From Flavobacterium gelidicaeli (lineage in GTDB: Bacteria > Bacteroidota > Bacteroidia > Flavobacteriales > Flavobacteriaceae): 64,000 nt of DNA. The notes beneath the pieces were generated by a model. That model had not been told where the DNA came from, did not search any database, and saw nothing but the letters and a program-made list of their open reading frames with translations. The stretch's first letter is position 1. The number at the start of each line of letters is the position of its first letter. Positions 52,987 through 61,448 of this stretch are shown one piece after another. Where the stretch lies: contig NZ_JABSNK010000006.1 in NCBI RefSeq assembly GCF_013294005.1, forward strand, positions 1-64,000, written 5' to 3'. Position numbers and translations under genes: made by a program.

Positions 52987-53601
52987 ATGAGTCAAAAACA
53001 CCAAGAAGATTTAATGCACATTCGTTCTATGATGGAACGCTCTTCCCGTTTTATATCCTTAAGTGGATTGTCTGGCGTATTTGCAGGACTATCTGCCTTA
53101 ATTGGTGGTTGCTATGTGTACTTTAGATTAAAAAACATAGGAGTTGATTATCTAAATAATGAAAATAAGTATTATGATCGTGCCTTGGTCAATGAGTTCT
53201 TTATTGTGGCACTGATTGTTTTGTTTTTTGCTTTGACTTTTGGGATATTTTTCACTTTACAAAAAAGTAAAAAAAATAAGCTCCCTATATGGACATCAAC
53301 TACTAAGAAATTATTAGTAAATCTAGCGATTCCTTTGTTTGTAGGTGGTTTATTTTGCTTATCACTATTATTACACGATTTGTTTGTTTATATAGCGCCC
53401 ACAATGTTACTCTTTTATGGTTTGGCGTTAATCAATGCTGAGAAATATACTTTTTCTGATGTGAAATACCTTGGATACCTTGAGCTACTTTTAGGCTGCG
53501 TATCGTTATTTTTTCTAGGAAAAGGACTTTTATTTTGGATTGCTGGTTTCGGGATATTACACCTACTTTATGGAATTATTCTGTATAAAAAATACAAATA
53601 A
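52987..53601 (+). CDS. Polytopic membrane protein, unknown function
   Basis: The product is 204 residues. The N-terminal segment DLMHIRSMMERSSRFISLSGLSG is typical of a Bacteroidota membrane family that is coupled to winged-helix regulators. Five to six membrane helices follow. It overlaps none of its neighbours and ends 2 bp before the regulator gene, so the two are co-translated. The role is unknown; it may sense membrane state for the regulator, but that is inference. Confidence 0.75.
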   Translation: MSQKHQEDLMHIRSMMERSSRFISLSGLSGVFAGLSALIGGCYVYFRLKNIGVDYLNNENKYYDRALVNEFFIVALIVLFFALTFGIFFTLQKSKKNKLPIWTSTTKKLLVNLAIPLFVGGLFCLSLLLHDLFVYIAPTMLLFYGLALINAEKYTFSDVKYLGYLELLLGCVSLFFLGKGLLFWIAGFGILHLLYGIILYKKYK

Positions 53602-53603
53602 CC

Positions 53604-53897
53604 ATGAGTATTATAGGCAAACTAAATAAGGATTTTGAAAGCAGAGTAAGATTGGGCATTATGTCTATCTTACTGGTGAATGATTGGGTAGACTTTAGCG
53701 AAATGAAAGCCTTACTTGAAGTAACTGATGGAAACCTAGCCAGCCATTCTGCTGGATTAGAGAAAATGAATTACATAGAAGTAAAAAAAGAGTTTGTAGG
53801 TAAAAAACCGAGAACTTCATACAGAGTAACCAATATTGGGCGCATTGCTTTTAAAGAGCATTTAAACTTTCTTGAAAAATTAATAAAATCAAAATAA
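53604..53897 (+). CDS. Winged-helix transcriptional regulator
   Basis: This 97-residue one-domain protein of the HTH_34/MarR-like type has a recognition helix in LLEVTDGNLASHSAGLEKMNYI and a wing with KKPRTSYRVTNIGRIAF. It lies in an operon with the preceding membrane protein and is followed by the DUF4173 gene. Identical inverted repeats before the first and third genes are good candidates for its binding sites, giving autoregulation. Confidence 0.88.
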   Translation: MSIIGKLNKDFESRVRLGIMSILLVNDWVDFSEMKALLEVTDGNLASHSAGLEKMNYIEVKKEFVGKKPRTSYRVTNIGRIAFKEHLNFLEKLIKSK

Positions 53898-53915
53898 CCC
53901 TTTTTTTAACTTTTT

Positions 53916-53932
53916 ACTTTGAAAAACAAAGT
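53916..53932 (+). promoter_or_regulatory. Second copy of the ACTTTG-N5-CAAAGT operator
   Basis: ACTTTG-AAAAA-CAAAGT followed by ACTTTT lies 19 bp before the DUF4173 gene. It is the same 6-5-6 inverted repeat as at 52961-52977, with the near-consensus -7 box TTACTTTG in the same overlap. Confidence 0.6.
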
Positions 53933-53950
53933 ACTTTTAAATAATTAATT

Positions 53951-55357
53951 ATGAAAAAACACCAATTAATCCTCGTTTCTACAGCTATCTTCACGTTACT
54001 ATTTTACAAAGAAGGTATCGGTCTTAATTTAGCGCTCTTTTCTTTACTCCTAATTGGTTTGATTGTTTATCAAACGACTAATAAAAGTTTATTATTTAAA
54101 CTCTTAACTGGTACGGCATTATTATCAGCATGCTCATTTGCTTGGTATGGAGATATAGCTTCTTTTATTGCCGTTTTTTTATCATTAGTTTTTTTACAAT
54201 TTCAAAATAAAGACAGTCAAATAAAACTTATTCAATCAATTCCTATTGTTATCCTTAATGCCATCACATCAATTGGAAGACCGTTTATCTTTAGCCAATG
54301 GTTTCCAAAAACAAAAATAGGTAACGATACTGCCAAAAAAATAATAGCGTATTTCTTGATTCCTACCCTTTTTATTGTGGTGTTTTTTGTAGCTTACTCT
54401 TTTGGTAGTGATACTTTTTCATCCCTTTTTATATATGAATTAGACTTAGATTTATGGCAACTAATTTTAATTTCACTATTAGGCTTTTATATTTCATTCA
54501 GTTTTTGGAATTACTTTGTTCCTGAATATTCTAATAAAATAAATGTCAAATTAGAAAATGATTTTTCATCAGAATCGAAAGATAAAAATAACCGAAGCTT
54601 TTCTTTTTTAGATTTAGAATTTGAACGAAAAAGCGGGGAAATTTCACTGATCTTACTTAATATTATGTTACTCGTTTTTATTGTAACTTATAATTACGAG
54701 CAATTTTTTAAAGTAGAAACGGTTACTAATCTTAGTGCCGCAATTCATGATCGCGTAAATGCTGTAATCATTTCGATAATTATGGCTGTAGGAGTTATTC
54801 TATTTTACTTTAAAGGAGGTTTCAATTTTGATACTAAAGCAACATTACTAAAGCTTTTAGCAAAAATATGGATTGGCTTAAACGGAATATTGATTATTAG
54901 CTCAGCTATAAAAAATTCAGAATACATTATGCAATATGGACTAACCTATAAACGACTTGGTGTTTATGCTTTTTTAGGAATCACACTAAGCGGTTTAATT
55001 TTTACTTATTTCAAAATCAAAAAACAAAAAACAAATGCTTATTTATTTAACCACATGGTTTTATGTTTGTATGGTTTGGTTTTACTATGTGCTTTTTTTA
55101 ATTGGGGAAATTTAATAACAACATATAATATTAAAACAAATAAAGGAGTAGATGCAGAGTTCTTAAGCAATTTAAATTTTAATGATGAAGTTCGAAGAGC
55201 ATATTTTATAGATCAAAACTTAAATGGTGATTATAATGAGGTGTATAGAGAAAAAAACATTTATCGCAATCAGAATGAGCATTTTCTATCTAAAACACTT
55301 TATTATGAATCAATTCCAAAAATAAAAGTCGTACCAATACAGAAAATAAATAGATAA
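53951..55357 (+). CDS. DUF4173/DUF4153-type multi-pass membrane protein
   Basis: The product is 468 residues with about 12 membrane helices and a C-terminal hydrophilic tail with repeated Asn/Tyr (YREKNIYRNQNEHF). The central ERKSGEISLILLNIMLLVF and the later YKRLGVYAFLGITLSG segments match DUF4173 proteins. Its own operator-bearing promoter suggests joint control with the regulator operon. The function is unknown. Confidence 0.82.
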   Translation: MKKHQLILVSTAIFTLLFYKEGIGLNLALFSLLLIGLIVYQTTNKSLLFKLLTGTALLSACSFAWYGDIASFIAVFLSLVFLQFQNKDSQIKLIQSIPIVILNAITSIGRPFIFSQWFPKTKIGNDTAKKIIAYFLIPTLFIVVFFVAYSFGSDTFSSLFIYELDLDLWQLILISLLGFYISFSFWNYFVPEYSNKINVKLENDFSSESKDKNNRSFSFLDLEFERKSGEISLILLNIMLLVFIVTYNYEQFFKVETVTNLSAAIHDRVNAVIISIIMAVGVILFYFKGGFNFDTKATLLKLLAKIWIGLNGILIISSAIKNSEYIMQYGLTYKRLGVYAFLGITLSGLIFTYFKIKKQKTNAYLFNHMVLCLYGLVLLCAFFNWGNLITTYNIKTNKGVDAEFLSNLNFNDEVRRAYFIDQNLNGDYNEVYREKNIYRNQNEHFLSKTLYYESIPKIKVVPIQKINR

Positions 55358-55360
55358 TAA

Positions 55361-55395
55361 AAAAAGCTGACAGAAATTAGATTCTGTCAGCTTTT
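55361..55395 (+). terminator. Terminator after the DUF4173 gene
   Basis: AAAAAGCTGACAGAA and TTCTGTCAGCTTTT arms flank a short loop, 4 bp past the stop. Confidence 0.88.
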
Positions 55396-55587
55396 CTATT
55401 AATTAACCAACCAAGTAATTATCTATTATACATACTACTTTTCGGTTATGTTTATAGTAGATTTAGGGCGAAATCTTAACTATTGTATTGTTGTAATTCT
55501 CTTCAAATATATGCTTTATTCAGACAAAAGACGAAATAAACCCGACGAAATACATCTTATAATTATATATTACAGAAAAACATTACA

Positions 55588-56232
55588 TCAAGGAGATAGT
55601 CTTTCAATTTTCCAAGTGTAATCTTCTCCGCTAGTATAACGTATTCTATCATGCAATCGATTGGGTCTTCCTTGCCAGAATTCAACTTCTACAGGAACCA
55701 CTAAATAACCGCCCCAATGTTTGGGTCTCGGAATTACAATACTATCATAATCCTTTTCTAATTGCAATAAATTTTCTTCTAAATAAGCACGAGAAGGAAC
55801 CACCTCACTTTGGTTTGAAACAATTGCACCAAGTTTGCTTCCGTCAGGACGTGATTGAAAATAATTATCAGAAACATGCTCGGATACTTTTTGAGCTATT
55901 CCTTTTATAATCACTTGTCGTTCCATACTGTGCCAAAAAAATGACAAACAAATATGAGCATTTTCGGCTATAGCCTTTCCTTTTTCAGAATTATAATTGG
56001 TGTAAAAAATAAAACCTTCTTCAGTAAATTTCTTTAATAACACCACCCTAGCCTTTGGAAAACCATCAATTCCTATTGTAGAAACAGTCATAGCATTTAC
56101 TTCTTCGGTACCCCCAAAATCTTCTATTTCATGAAACCATTTGTTAAAAAGATTAATTGGATCTTCAGGAACATTTGTTTCTAATAGCTCACTCTTTTCA
56201 TATGATTTTCTGTAATTACTTAAGTCGTTCAT
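55588..56232 (-). CDS. pdxH: Pyridoxamine 5'-phosphate oxidase
   Basis: The product is 214 residues. FMN-binding and substrate residues are visible in GFPKARVVLLKKFTEEGFIFYTNY, SFFWHSMERQVIIKG and the C-terminal WQGRPNRLHDRIRY, a PdxH signature. The enzyme oxidises PNP or PMP to pyridoxal phosphate in the cytoplasm. It starts a same-strand run with rnz but with a 44 bp gap; the order is conserved only loosely. Confidence 0.95.
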   Translation of the reverse strand: MNDLSNYRKSYEKSELLETNVPEDPINLFNKWFHEIEDFGGTEEVNAMTVSTIGIDGFPKARVVLLKKFTEEGFIFYTNYNSEKGKAIAENAHICLSFFWHSMERQVIIKGIAQKVSEHVSDNYFQSRPDGSKLGAIVSNQSEVVPSRAYLEENLLQLEKDYDSIVIPRPKHWGGYLVVPVEVEFWQGRPNRLHDRIRYTSGEDYTWKIERLSP

Positions 56233-56276
56233 ATTGTTTATTTTTGGATAATAATAAAATTAAAAATTGTCAAACT

Positions 56277-57182
56277 TTAAAATTCAAAGCTTTTACCATC
56301 ATCAGCTAACAAAACATTTGGAAAAATAGTAATAGCTTGCTCTTTGAATAATTCAATATTGTCATAACGCGTTGAATAATGCCCTAAAATTAACTGTTTC
56401 ACATTTGCTTTAAGCGCTATTGTTGCCGCTTCTTTAGCTGTAGAATGCATAGTTTTTCCTGCTAATTTCTCTTCTGATTCTAAAAAAGTACTTTCATGAT
56501 ACAATACATCTACGTTTGCAATCAACGGAATAATAGCTTCATTATAAACCGTATCAGAACAAAAAGCATAACGCATAGGTAAAGGTGGATCTAGTGATAA
56601 TTTAGCATTATCAATCACCTGACCATCATCTAGAGTAATGTCTTTTCCGTTTTTTATATTTTGATAATAACACTTATCTATTTCATAGCTTTGAACAGCC
56701 TGAATATTTAATTTACGTGTTTCTGTTTTTTCTTCAAATAAATAACCATTAGTATAAATACGGTGTTTTAACGGAATAGTGCGCACTAAAACCTTGTCAT
56801 CTTCAAAAACTACCACACTTTCTTTAGCTTCTAGTTCGTTAAAATGAAGATTGAATGTTGGCCAAGAATTCGATAATTTCAATTGCAATTTAATAATCTC
56901 TTTAATTCCCTTAGGTCCGTGAATATATAAGTCGGTTTTCCGTCCCAATAACATAAAGGTCGAAATTAACCCAATAAGTCCAAAAAAATGATCGCCATGT
57001 AAATGCGAAATAAAAATATGGTTAATCTTTGAGAATTTAATTTTGTTTTTGCGAAGTTGCACTTGTGTTCCTTCACCACAATCAATAAGAAATAATCGGT
57101 TTTTAATTTCTAAAATTTGAGCTGTAGGATTGGTAAATGTACGTGGTGTGGCTGCATAGCAACCAAGTATAGTTAAATTCAA
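56277..57182 (-). CDS. rnz: Ribonuclease Z
   Basis: This 301-residue metallo-beta-lactamase-fold nuclease has the zinc motif SHLHGDHFFGL, an exosite region and a C-terminal GHYSTRYD. It removes the 3' trailer from tRNA precursors. The length fits the short bacterial form. A STAS-like gene lies directly upstream (67 bp) on the same strand, an association seen in other Flavobacteria. Confidence 0.95.
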   Translation of the reverse strand: MNLTILGCYAATPRTFTNPTAQILEIKNRLFLIDCGEGTQVQLRKNKIKFSKINHIFISHLHGDHFFGLIGLISTFMLLGRKTDLYIHGPKGIKEIIKLQLKLSNSWPTFNLHFNELEAKESVVVFEDDKVLVRTIPLKHRIYTNGYLFEEKTETRKLNIQAVQSYEIDKCYYQNIKNGKDITLDDGQVIDNAKLSLDPPLPMRYAFCSDTVYNEAIIPLIANVDVLYHESTFLESEEKLAGKTMHSTAKEAATIALKANVKQLILGHYSTRYDNIELFKEQAITIFPNVLLADDGKSFEF

Positions 57183-57249
57183 TTGTAAAGTTTATTCGGT
57201 TAATCCTAATTGGCATTCGATTAAACAATCTAAGAAATAGTTTTTTTTT

Positions 57250-57582
57250 TTAAAACCCTAAATCGCGTTCAATCTCTTCCATTTCTATAATATCATGTGC
57301 TTCTAAAAGTGACGGAACAACCGTAAGTTTATCAGAAACAGCATTAAAATCAATGTCATTAGCAACAATTACAAAAGATTTTTTAGCTTTTTTATGTTGT
57401 GTAGCAAGCGGTAAAAACAATTCAATATCTTTTGCAGTTAAATCACTGTGGTACGAGAGGTCAATCGTAATATTTTGTTTTTCGAATGTTTTATATTGAT
57501 GAGTAACTTTCATTAAAAAAGAAGTAAAATCACCTTGAGTATCTTTAATTATAACAGTATGTGCTTTTTGATCTACTTTCAT
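57250..57582 (-). CDS. Small STAS-like protein upstream of rnz
   Basis: This 110-residue alternating beta-alpha protein (HTVIIKDTQGDFTSFLM, NITIDLSYHSDLTAKDIELFLP, KKSFVIVANDIDF) has the layout of STAS/anti-sigma-factor-antagonist domains, but lacks the classic DxSG phosphorylation loop (here DLSYHSDLT). It may be a ligand- or partner-binding regulator. It lies between pyrB and rnz on the same strand and may be co-transcribed with rnz. Confidence 0.65.
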   Translation of the reverse strand: MKVDQKAHTVIIKDTQGDFTSFLMKVTHQYKTFEKQNITIDLSYHSDLTAKDIELFLPLATQHKKAKKSFVIVANDIDFNAVSDKLTVVPSLLEAHDIIEMEEIERDLGF

Positions 57583-57635
57583 TATCGTTTATTTTAAAGA
57601 ATTTATAGGAGCTAAGGTAATACCCTTTTTTTAAA

Positions 57636-58562
57636 TTATTGAATTTTTGAAGCCAAAAGATAAATTACCGCCATTCTAATTGCTACGCCGTTTTCTACTT
57701 GATTTAAAATTACAGATTGGCTAGAATCAGCCACGTCAGATGTGATTTCGACTCCTCTATTTATAGGTCCTGGATGCATTACTACGATTTCTTTATTTAA
57801 AGAATCTAATAAGGCTTTATCTAAACCATATTGTTGTGCATATTCTCTTGTTGAAGGAAAAAAATTCACATCCATACGTTCGTTTTGCACGCGAAGCATG
57901 TTAGCAACATCACACCATTCTAAGGCTTTTCTAAGATTAGGTTCTACAGTAACACCTAATGATTCAATGTATCTAGGAATTAAAGTTTTAGGACCACAAA
58001 CTTTAACTTCTGCTCCTTGCATTTGCAATGCGTAAATATTAGAAAGAGCTACTCTAGAATGCAGAATATCACCAACAATAACCACTTTTTTTCCTGCTAC
58101 GTCTCCTAATTTTTCTCTAATAGAATAACTATCTAATAGCGCTTGAGTAGGATGCTCATGTGCTCCATCACCAGCGTTTACGATACTCGCTTTAACATTA
58201 TTAGATAAAAAATGGGCTGCTCCAGGAGTAGCATGACGCATGACCACCATATCTACTTTCATGGAAAGAATGTTGTTGACAGTATCAATTAAAGTTTCTC
58301 CTTTTTTTACAGATGATTGTGCTGCCGAAAAACTAATTACATCGGCTGAAAGTCTTTTTTGAGCTAATTCAAAAGAAAGCTTGGTACGGGTACTATTTTC
58401 GAAAAAGATATTGGCAATAGTAATATCACGCAAAGAAGGTACTTTCTTTATAGGTCGGTTAATAACTTCTTTAAAATGATCTGCTGTTTCAAAAATAAGG
58501 TCAATATCATTCTTGTTAATGTATTTGATACCTAATAAATGATTTACGCTTAATTCTTTCAT
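57636..58562 (-). CDS. pyrB: Aspartate carbamoyltransferase catalytic subunit
   Basis: The product is 308 residues. The carbamoyl-phosphate motif FFENSTRTKLSFE (STRTR-like with Lys), the HPTQALLDSY loop and MHPGPINRGVEI are all present. It catalyses the committed step of pyrimidine synthesis. It follows pyrR with a 43 bp gap on the same strand, so it probably belongs to a pyrR-pyrB operon under UMP/PyrR-linked control. Confidence 0.96.
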   Translation of the reverse strand: MKELSVNHLLGIKYINKNDIDLIFETADHFKEVINRPIKKVPSLRDITIANIFFENSTRTKLSFELAQKRLSADVISFSAAQSSVKKGETLIDTVNNILSMKVDMVVMRHATPGAAHFLSNNVKASIVNAGDGAHEHPTQALLDSYSIREKLGDVAGKKVVIVGDILHSRVALSNIYALQMQGAEVKVCGPKTLIPRYIESLGVTVEPNLRKALEWCDVANMLRVQNERMDVNFFPSTREYAQQYGLDKALLDSLNKEIVVMHPGPINRGVEITSDVADSSQSVILNQVENGVAIRMAVIYLLASKIQ

Positions 58563-58605
58563 TCTTTTTCGATTAAATATTTTATAAGATTAACTCTTGA
58601 ATGGT

Positions 58606-59145
58606 CTAATTTGTAATTAAATAAACGCCGTCTTCACCATCTTTCTCTTTCCAGTTTACCTTCACTTTTTCATCATTAATAGCATCGACTTGTCTGCCTC
58701 TATAGTCTGGTTGAATAGGTAAATTGCGACTAAAACGTCTGTCAATTAAAACGAGTAATTCAATTTCTGATGGTCTCCCAAAAGATTGAATCGCTGTCAA
58801 CGCAGCACGAATACTTCTCCCTGTAAACAAAACATCATCAATAAAAATGACTTTTTTGTTTTCGACAATAAAATTGATTTTAGTTTTATTTGCTTCTAAA
58901 GGCTTATCGGTTCTACGAAAATCATCTCTAAAAAAGGTGATGTCTAAATAACCCAACATGATTTCAGGCGTATTGTATTCCTTTTCTAGAATTTCCTTTA
59001 AACGTTCAGCCATAAAAGTTCCTCTAGGCTGAATCCCTACTATAATTGTATCCTTAAAATCGAGATGTTTTTCAACTAATTGACAAGCCAAACGGTGTAG
59101 AATGATGTTGACTTCTTTTGAATTAAGTAAAACTTTTTGAGTCAT
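58606..59145 (-). CDS. pyrR: Bifunctional pyr operon regulator / uracil phosphoribosyltransferase
   Basis: The product is 179 residues from the ATG at 59145 (MTQKVLLNSKEVNIILHRLA). The longer frame to 59223 would start upstream of a TATATTTG promoter box (59170-59177, minus strand). The PRPP-binding loop VIFIDDVLFTGRSIRAAL and the RGTFMAERL, RRFSRNLPIQPDYRG motifs identify PyrR. In Firmicutes it attenuates pyr mRNA; in this phylum RNA-binding control is not established, so UPRT activity is the safer assignment. Confidence 0.92.
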   Translation of the reverse strand: MTQKVLLNSKEVNIILHRLACQLVEKHLDFKDTIIVGIQPRGTFMAERLKEILEKEYNTPEIMLGYLDITFFRDDFRRTDKPLEANKTKINFIVENKKVIFIDDVLFTGRSIRAALTAIQSFGRPSEIELLVLIDRRFSRNLPIQPDYRGRQVDAINDEKVKVNWKEKDGEDGVYLITN

Positions 59146-59322
59146 AGTAAGATATAATGTTTGGTTATGCAAATATACAAATTCAAATGTATGATTTCTA
59201 AAATAAAGACGGAGAAAATGCATCTCATAATTTCACAACTCTTTAATATAATTATATAATTGGGTCCACACACTAACTTTGTAATTTTACTTTATCAAAA
59301 TTTAACACTTAAAATCAAAATC

Positions 59323-59496
59323 ATGAGAAATAAATTAACTCGATTATTAATGCTAAGCATAGTATTATTTTCATTCACAAGTTGCGAAGTTGTAGGCGGA
59401 ATATTTAAAGCAGGAATGGGTGTAGGTATCTTTATTGTGATTGCAATTATTGCCTTAGTTATTTTTGTAGGCGCAAAAATGTTTGGAAAAAAATAA
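59323..59496 (+). CDS. Small single-helix lipoprotein-like protein
   Basis: The product is 57 residues from the ATG at 59323; a longer frame to 59260 has no signal. A lipobox-like LFSFTSC near residue 20 is followed by a glycine-rich membrane helix (MGVGIFIVIAIIALVIFVGA) and a basic end. Similar tiny proteins occur widely in Flavobacteria as phosphatidate cytidylyltransferase-like misannotations; the function is unknown. A terminator follows. Confidence 0.7.
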   Translation: MRNKLTRLLMLSIVLFSFTSCEVVGGIFKAGMGVGIFIVIAIIALVIFVGAKMFGKK

Positions 59497-59506
59497 AATC
59501 ATAAAA

Positions 59507-59534
59507 AACTCCTGTAAATTTAATTACAGGAGTT
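59507..59534. terminator. Bidirectional terminator
   Basis: AACTCCTGTAA and TTACAGGAGTT arms lie between the small lipoprotein gene and the convergent ABC-F gene. Confidence 0.85.
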
Positions 59535-59563
59535 ACTATTTTAGTATATCAATAAACAATTGT

Positions 59564-61183
59564 TTATTTAGCGTACATTTTTGTTCTTAATTCTTGTGTT
59601 TTCTCGTCATCTAGATACTCATCAAAAGTCATATAGCTATCAATTGCGCCGTTAGGTGTCAACTCTACTACTCTGTTACCAACCGTTTGTGCAAATTCGT
59701 GGTCATGAGTGGTAAAAATAACCGATCCTTTAAAGTTTTTTAAAGAGTTGTTAAATGCGGTAATCGACTCTAAGTCCAAGTGATTTGTAGGTTCATCAAT
59801 CATCAAAACGTTAGCTCTTTCCATCATCATTCGGGACATCATACAACGTACTTTTTCTCCTCCTGATAACACTCTACATGTTTTTAATGCTTCTTCTCCA
59901 GAGAAAATCATTTTCCCTAAAAAGCTACGAATATTTACTTCATCACGTTCTTCCTCTGTTTTAACCCATTGACGTAACCAGTCTACAAGAGATAAATCAT
60001 TTTCAAAAAAAGCGTGATTTTCAACTGGTAAATAGGCTTGATTAGTTGTTACACCCCAATCATAGTTACCAGTGTCTGCTTTTCTATTTCCATTTAATAT
60101 TTCATAAAAAGCAGTTGTAGCTCGAGAATCTTTAGAAAATAATACAATCTTATCTCCTTTTGCCATATTCAAATCTACACCTTTAAATAAAAGTTCACCA
60201 TCAATAGAAGCGCTTAGATTTTGGATGTTTAAAATTTGATCTCCCGCTTCACGTTCTTGGTCAAATATAATTGCCGGATAACGACGACTTGAGGGTTTAA
60301 TCTCTGAAATATTCAATTTCGAAATCATTTTTTTACGAGAAGTAGCTTGCTTAGATTTGGCAACATTGGCACTAAAACGACGAATAAACTCTTCCAGCTC
60401 TTGTTTCTTTTCTTCGGCTTTCTTGTTTTGTTGTGCGCGTTGCTTAGCTGCTAATTGACTAGACTCATACCAGAAAGTATAATTACCTGAATAATGATTT
60501 ATTTTACTAAAATCAATATCCGAAATATGCGTACAAACTGAATCTAAAAAGTGACGGTCATGCGATACAACAATTACCGTGTTTTCATAATTTGCTAAAA
60601 AGTTTTCTAACCAAGCAATGGTTTCAAAATCCAAATCATTGGTAGGCTCATCCATGATCAATAAATCCGGGTTTCCAAATAAAGCTTGCGCCAAAAGGAC
60701 ACGAACTTTTATTTTCCCCTCAAGATCTCCCATCAAGGTATAATGATGTTCCTCACCTATACCTAAATTAGATAACATTGAAGCAGCATCTGAGTCGGCA
60801 TTCCAACCATTCATCTCTTCAAACTGTACTTGTAACTCCCCTATTCTATCCGCATTCTTATCGTTATAGTCTAAGTAAAGTTCGTCCATTTCTTTCTTGA
60901 CAGCATACAAAACTTTGTTTCCCATTATTATGGTTTCCAAAACAGTGTGCTCATCAAACATATTGTGGTTTTGGTTTAAAACCGACATACGTTTACCTGG
61001 TTCAAGATGGATATGTCCTGAAGTAGGATCCATCTCACCTGAAATTATTTTAAGAAATGTTGATTTTCCAGCACCATTGGCTCCAATAACCCCATAAATA
61101 TTACCGTGTGTAAAGGTGGTATTTACTTCGTCAAATAGGATTCTTTTTCCAAATTGTACTGATAAATTATTAACTGTTAACAT
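59564..61183 (-). CDS. ABC-F family ATPase (YbiT-like)
   Basis: The product is 539 residues with two ABC ATPase domains (Walker A GANGAGKST in the first; signature LSGGEKVRCMMSRMMM and Walker B LMIDEPTNHLDLES in the second) joined by a basic linker (about 240-310). No membrane domain is present. The second Walker A (FSKDSRATTAF) is degenerate, a YbiT-type feature. ABC-F proteins act on the ribosome E site to relieve stalled translation or antibiotic arrest. Confidence 0.92.
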   Translation of the reverse strand: MLTVNNLSVQFGKRILFDEVNTTFTHGNIYGVIGANGAGKSTFLKIISGEMDPTSGHIHLEPGKRMSVLNQNHNMFDEHTVLETIIMGNKVLYAVKKEMDELYLDYNDKNADRIGELQVQFEEMNGWNADSDAASMLSNLGIGEEHHYTLMGDLEGKIKVRVLLAQALFGNPDLLIMDEPTNDLDFETIAWLENFLANYENTVIVVSHDRHFLDSVCTHISDIDFSKINHYSGNYTFWYESSQLAAKQRAQQNKKAEEKKQELEEFIRRFSANVAKSKQATSRKKMISKLNISEIKPSSRRYPAIIFDQEREAGDQILNIQNLSASIDGELLFKGVDLNMAKGDKIVLFSKDSRATTAFYEILNGNRKADTGNYDWGVTTNQAYLPVENHAFFENDLSLVDWLRQWVKTEEERDEVNIRSFLGKMIFSGEEALKTCRVLSGGEKVRCMMSRMMMERANVLMIDEPTNHLDLESITAFNNSLKNFKGSVIFTTHDHEFAQTVGNRVVELTPNGAIDSYMTFDEYLDDEKTQELRTKMYAK

Positions 61184-61448
61184 GAATGTCTTTTTATAAA
61201 TTTGTGCAAAATTACAAAAAAAATACGGATTCTAAGAATTGCTTTACGCTTTAAATACACCCCTCAAATTTCTTAATTTTATAAGTTTACCAATCGTTAT
61301 AAATAGATATAAATCAATCAAATACTTCAAAAAATATACATTGAATAATTTTATCAATTTTTTTTAAAATATATTTTTTTTTGATAGCCTTTAAATATAC
61401 ATTTACGTTCGAACTAATAAGCTATTTTAAATCTAATCACTAACTATT

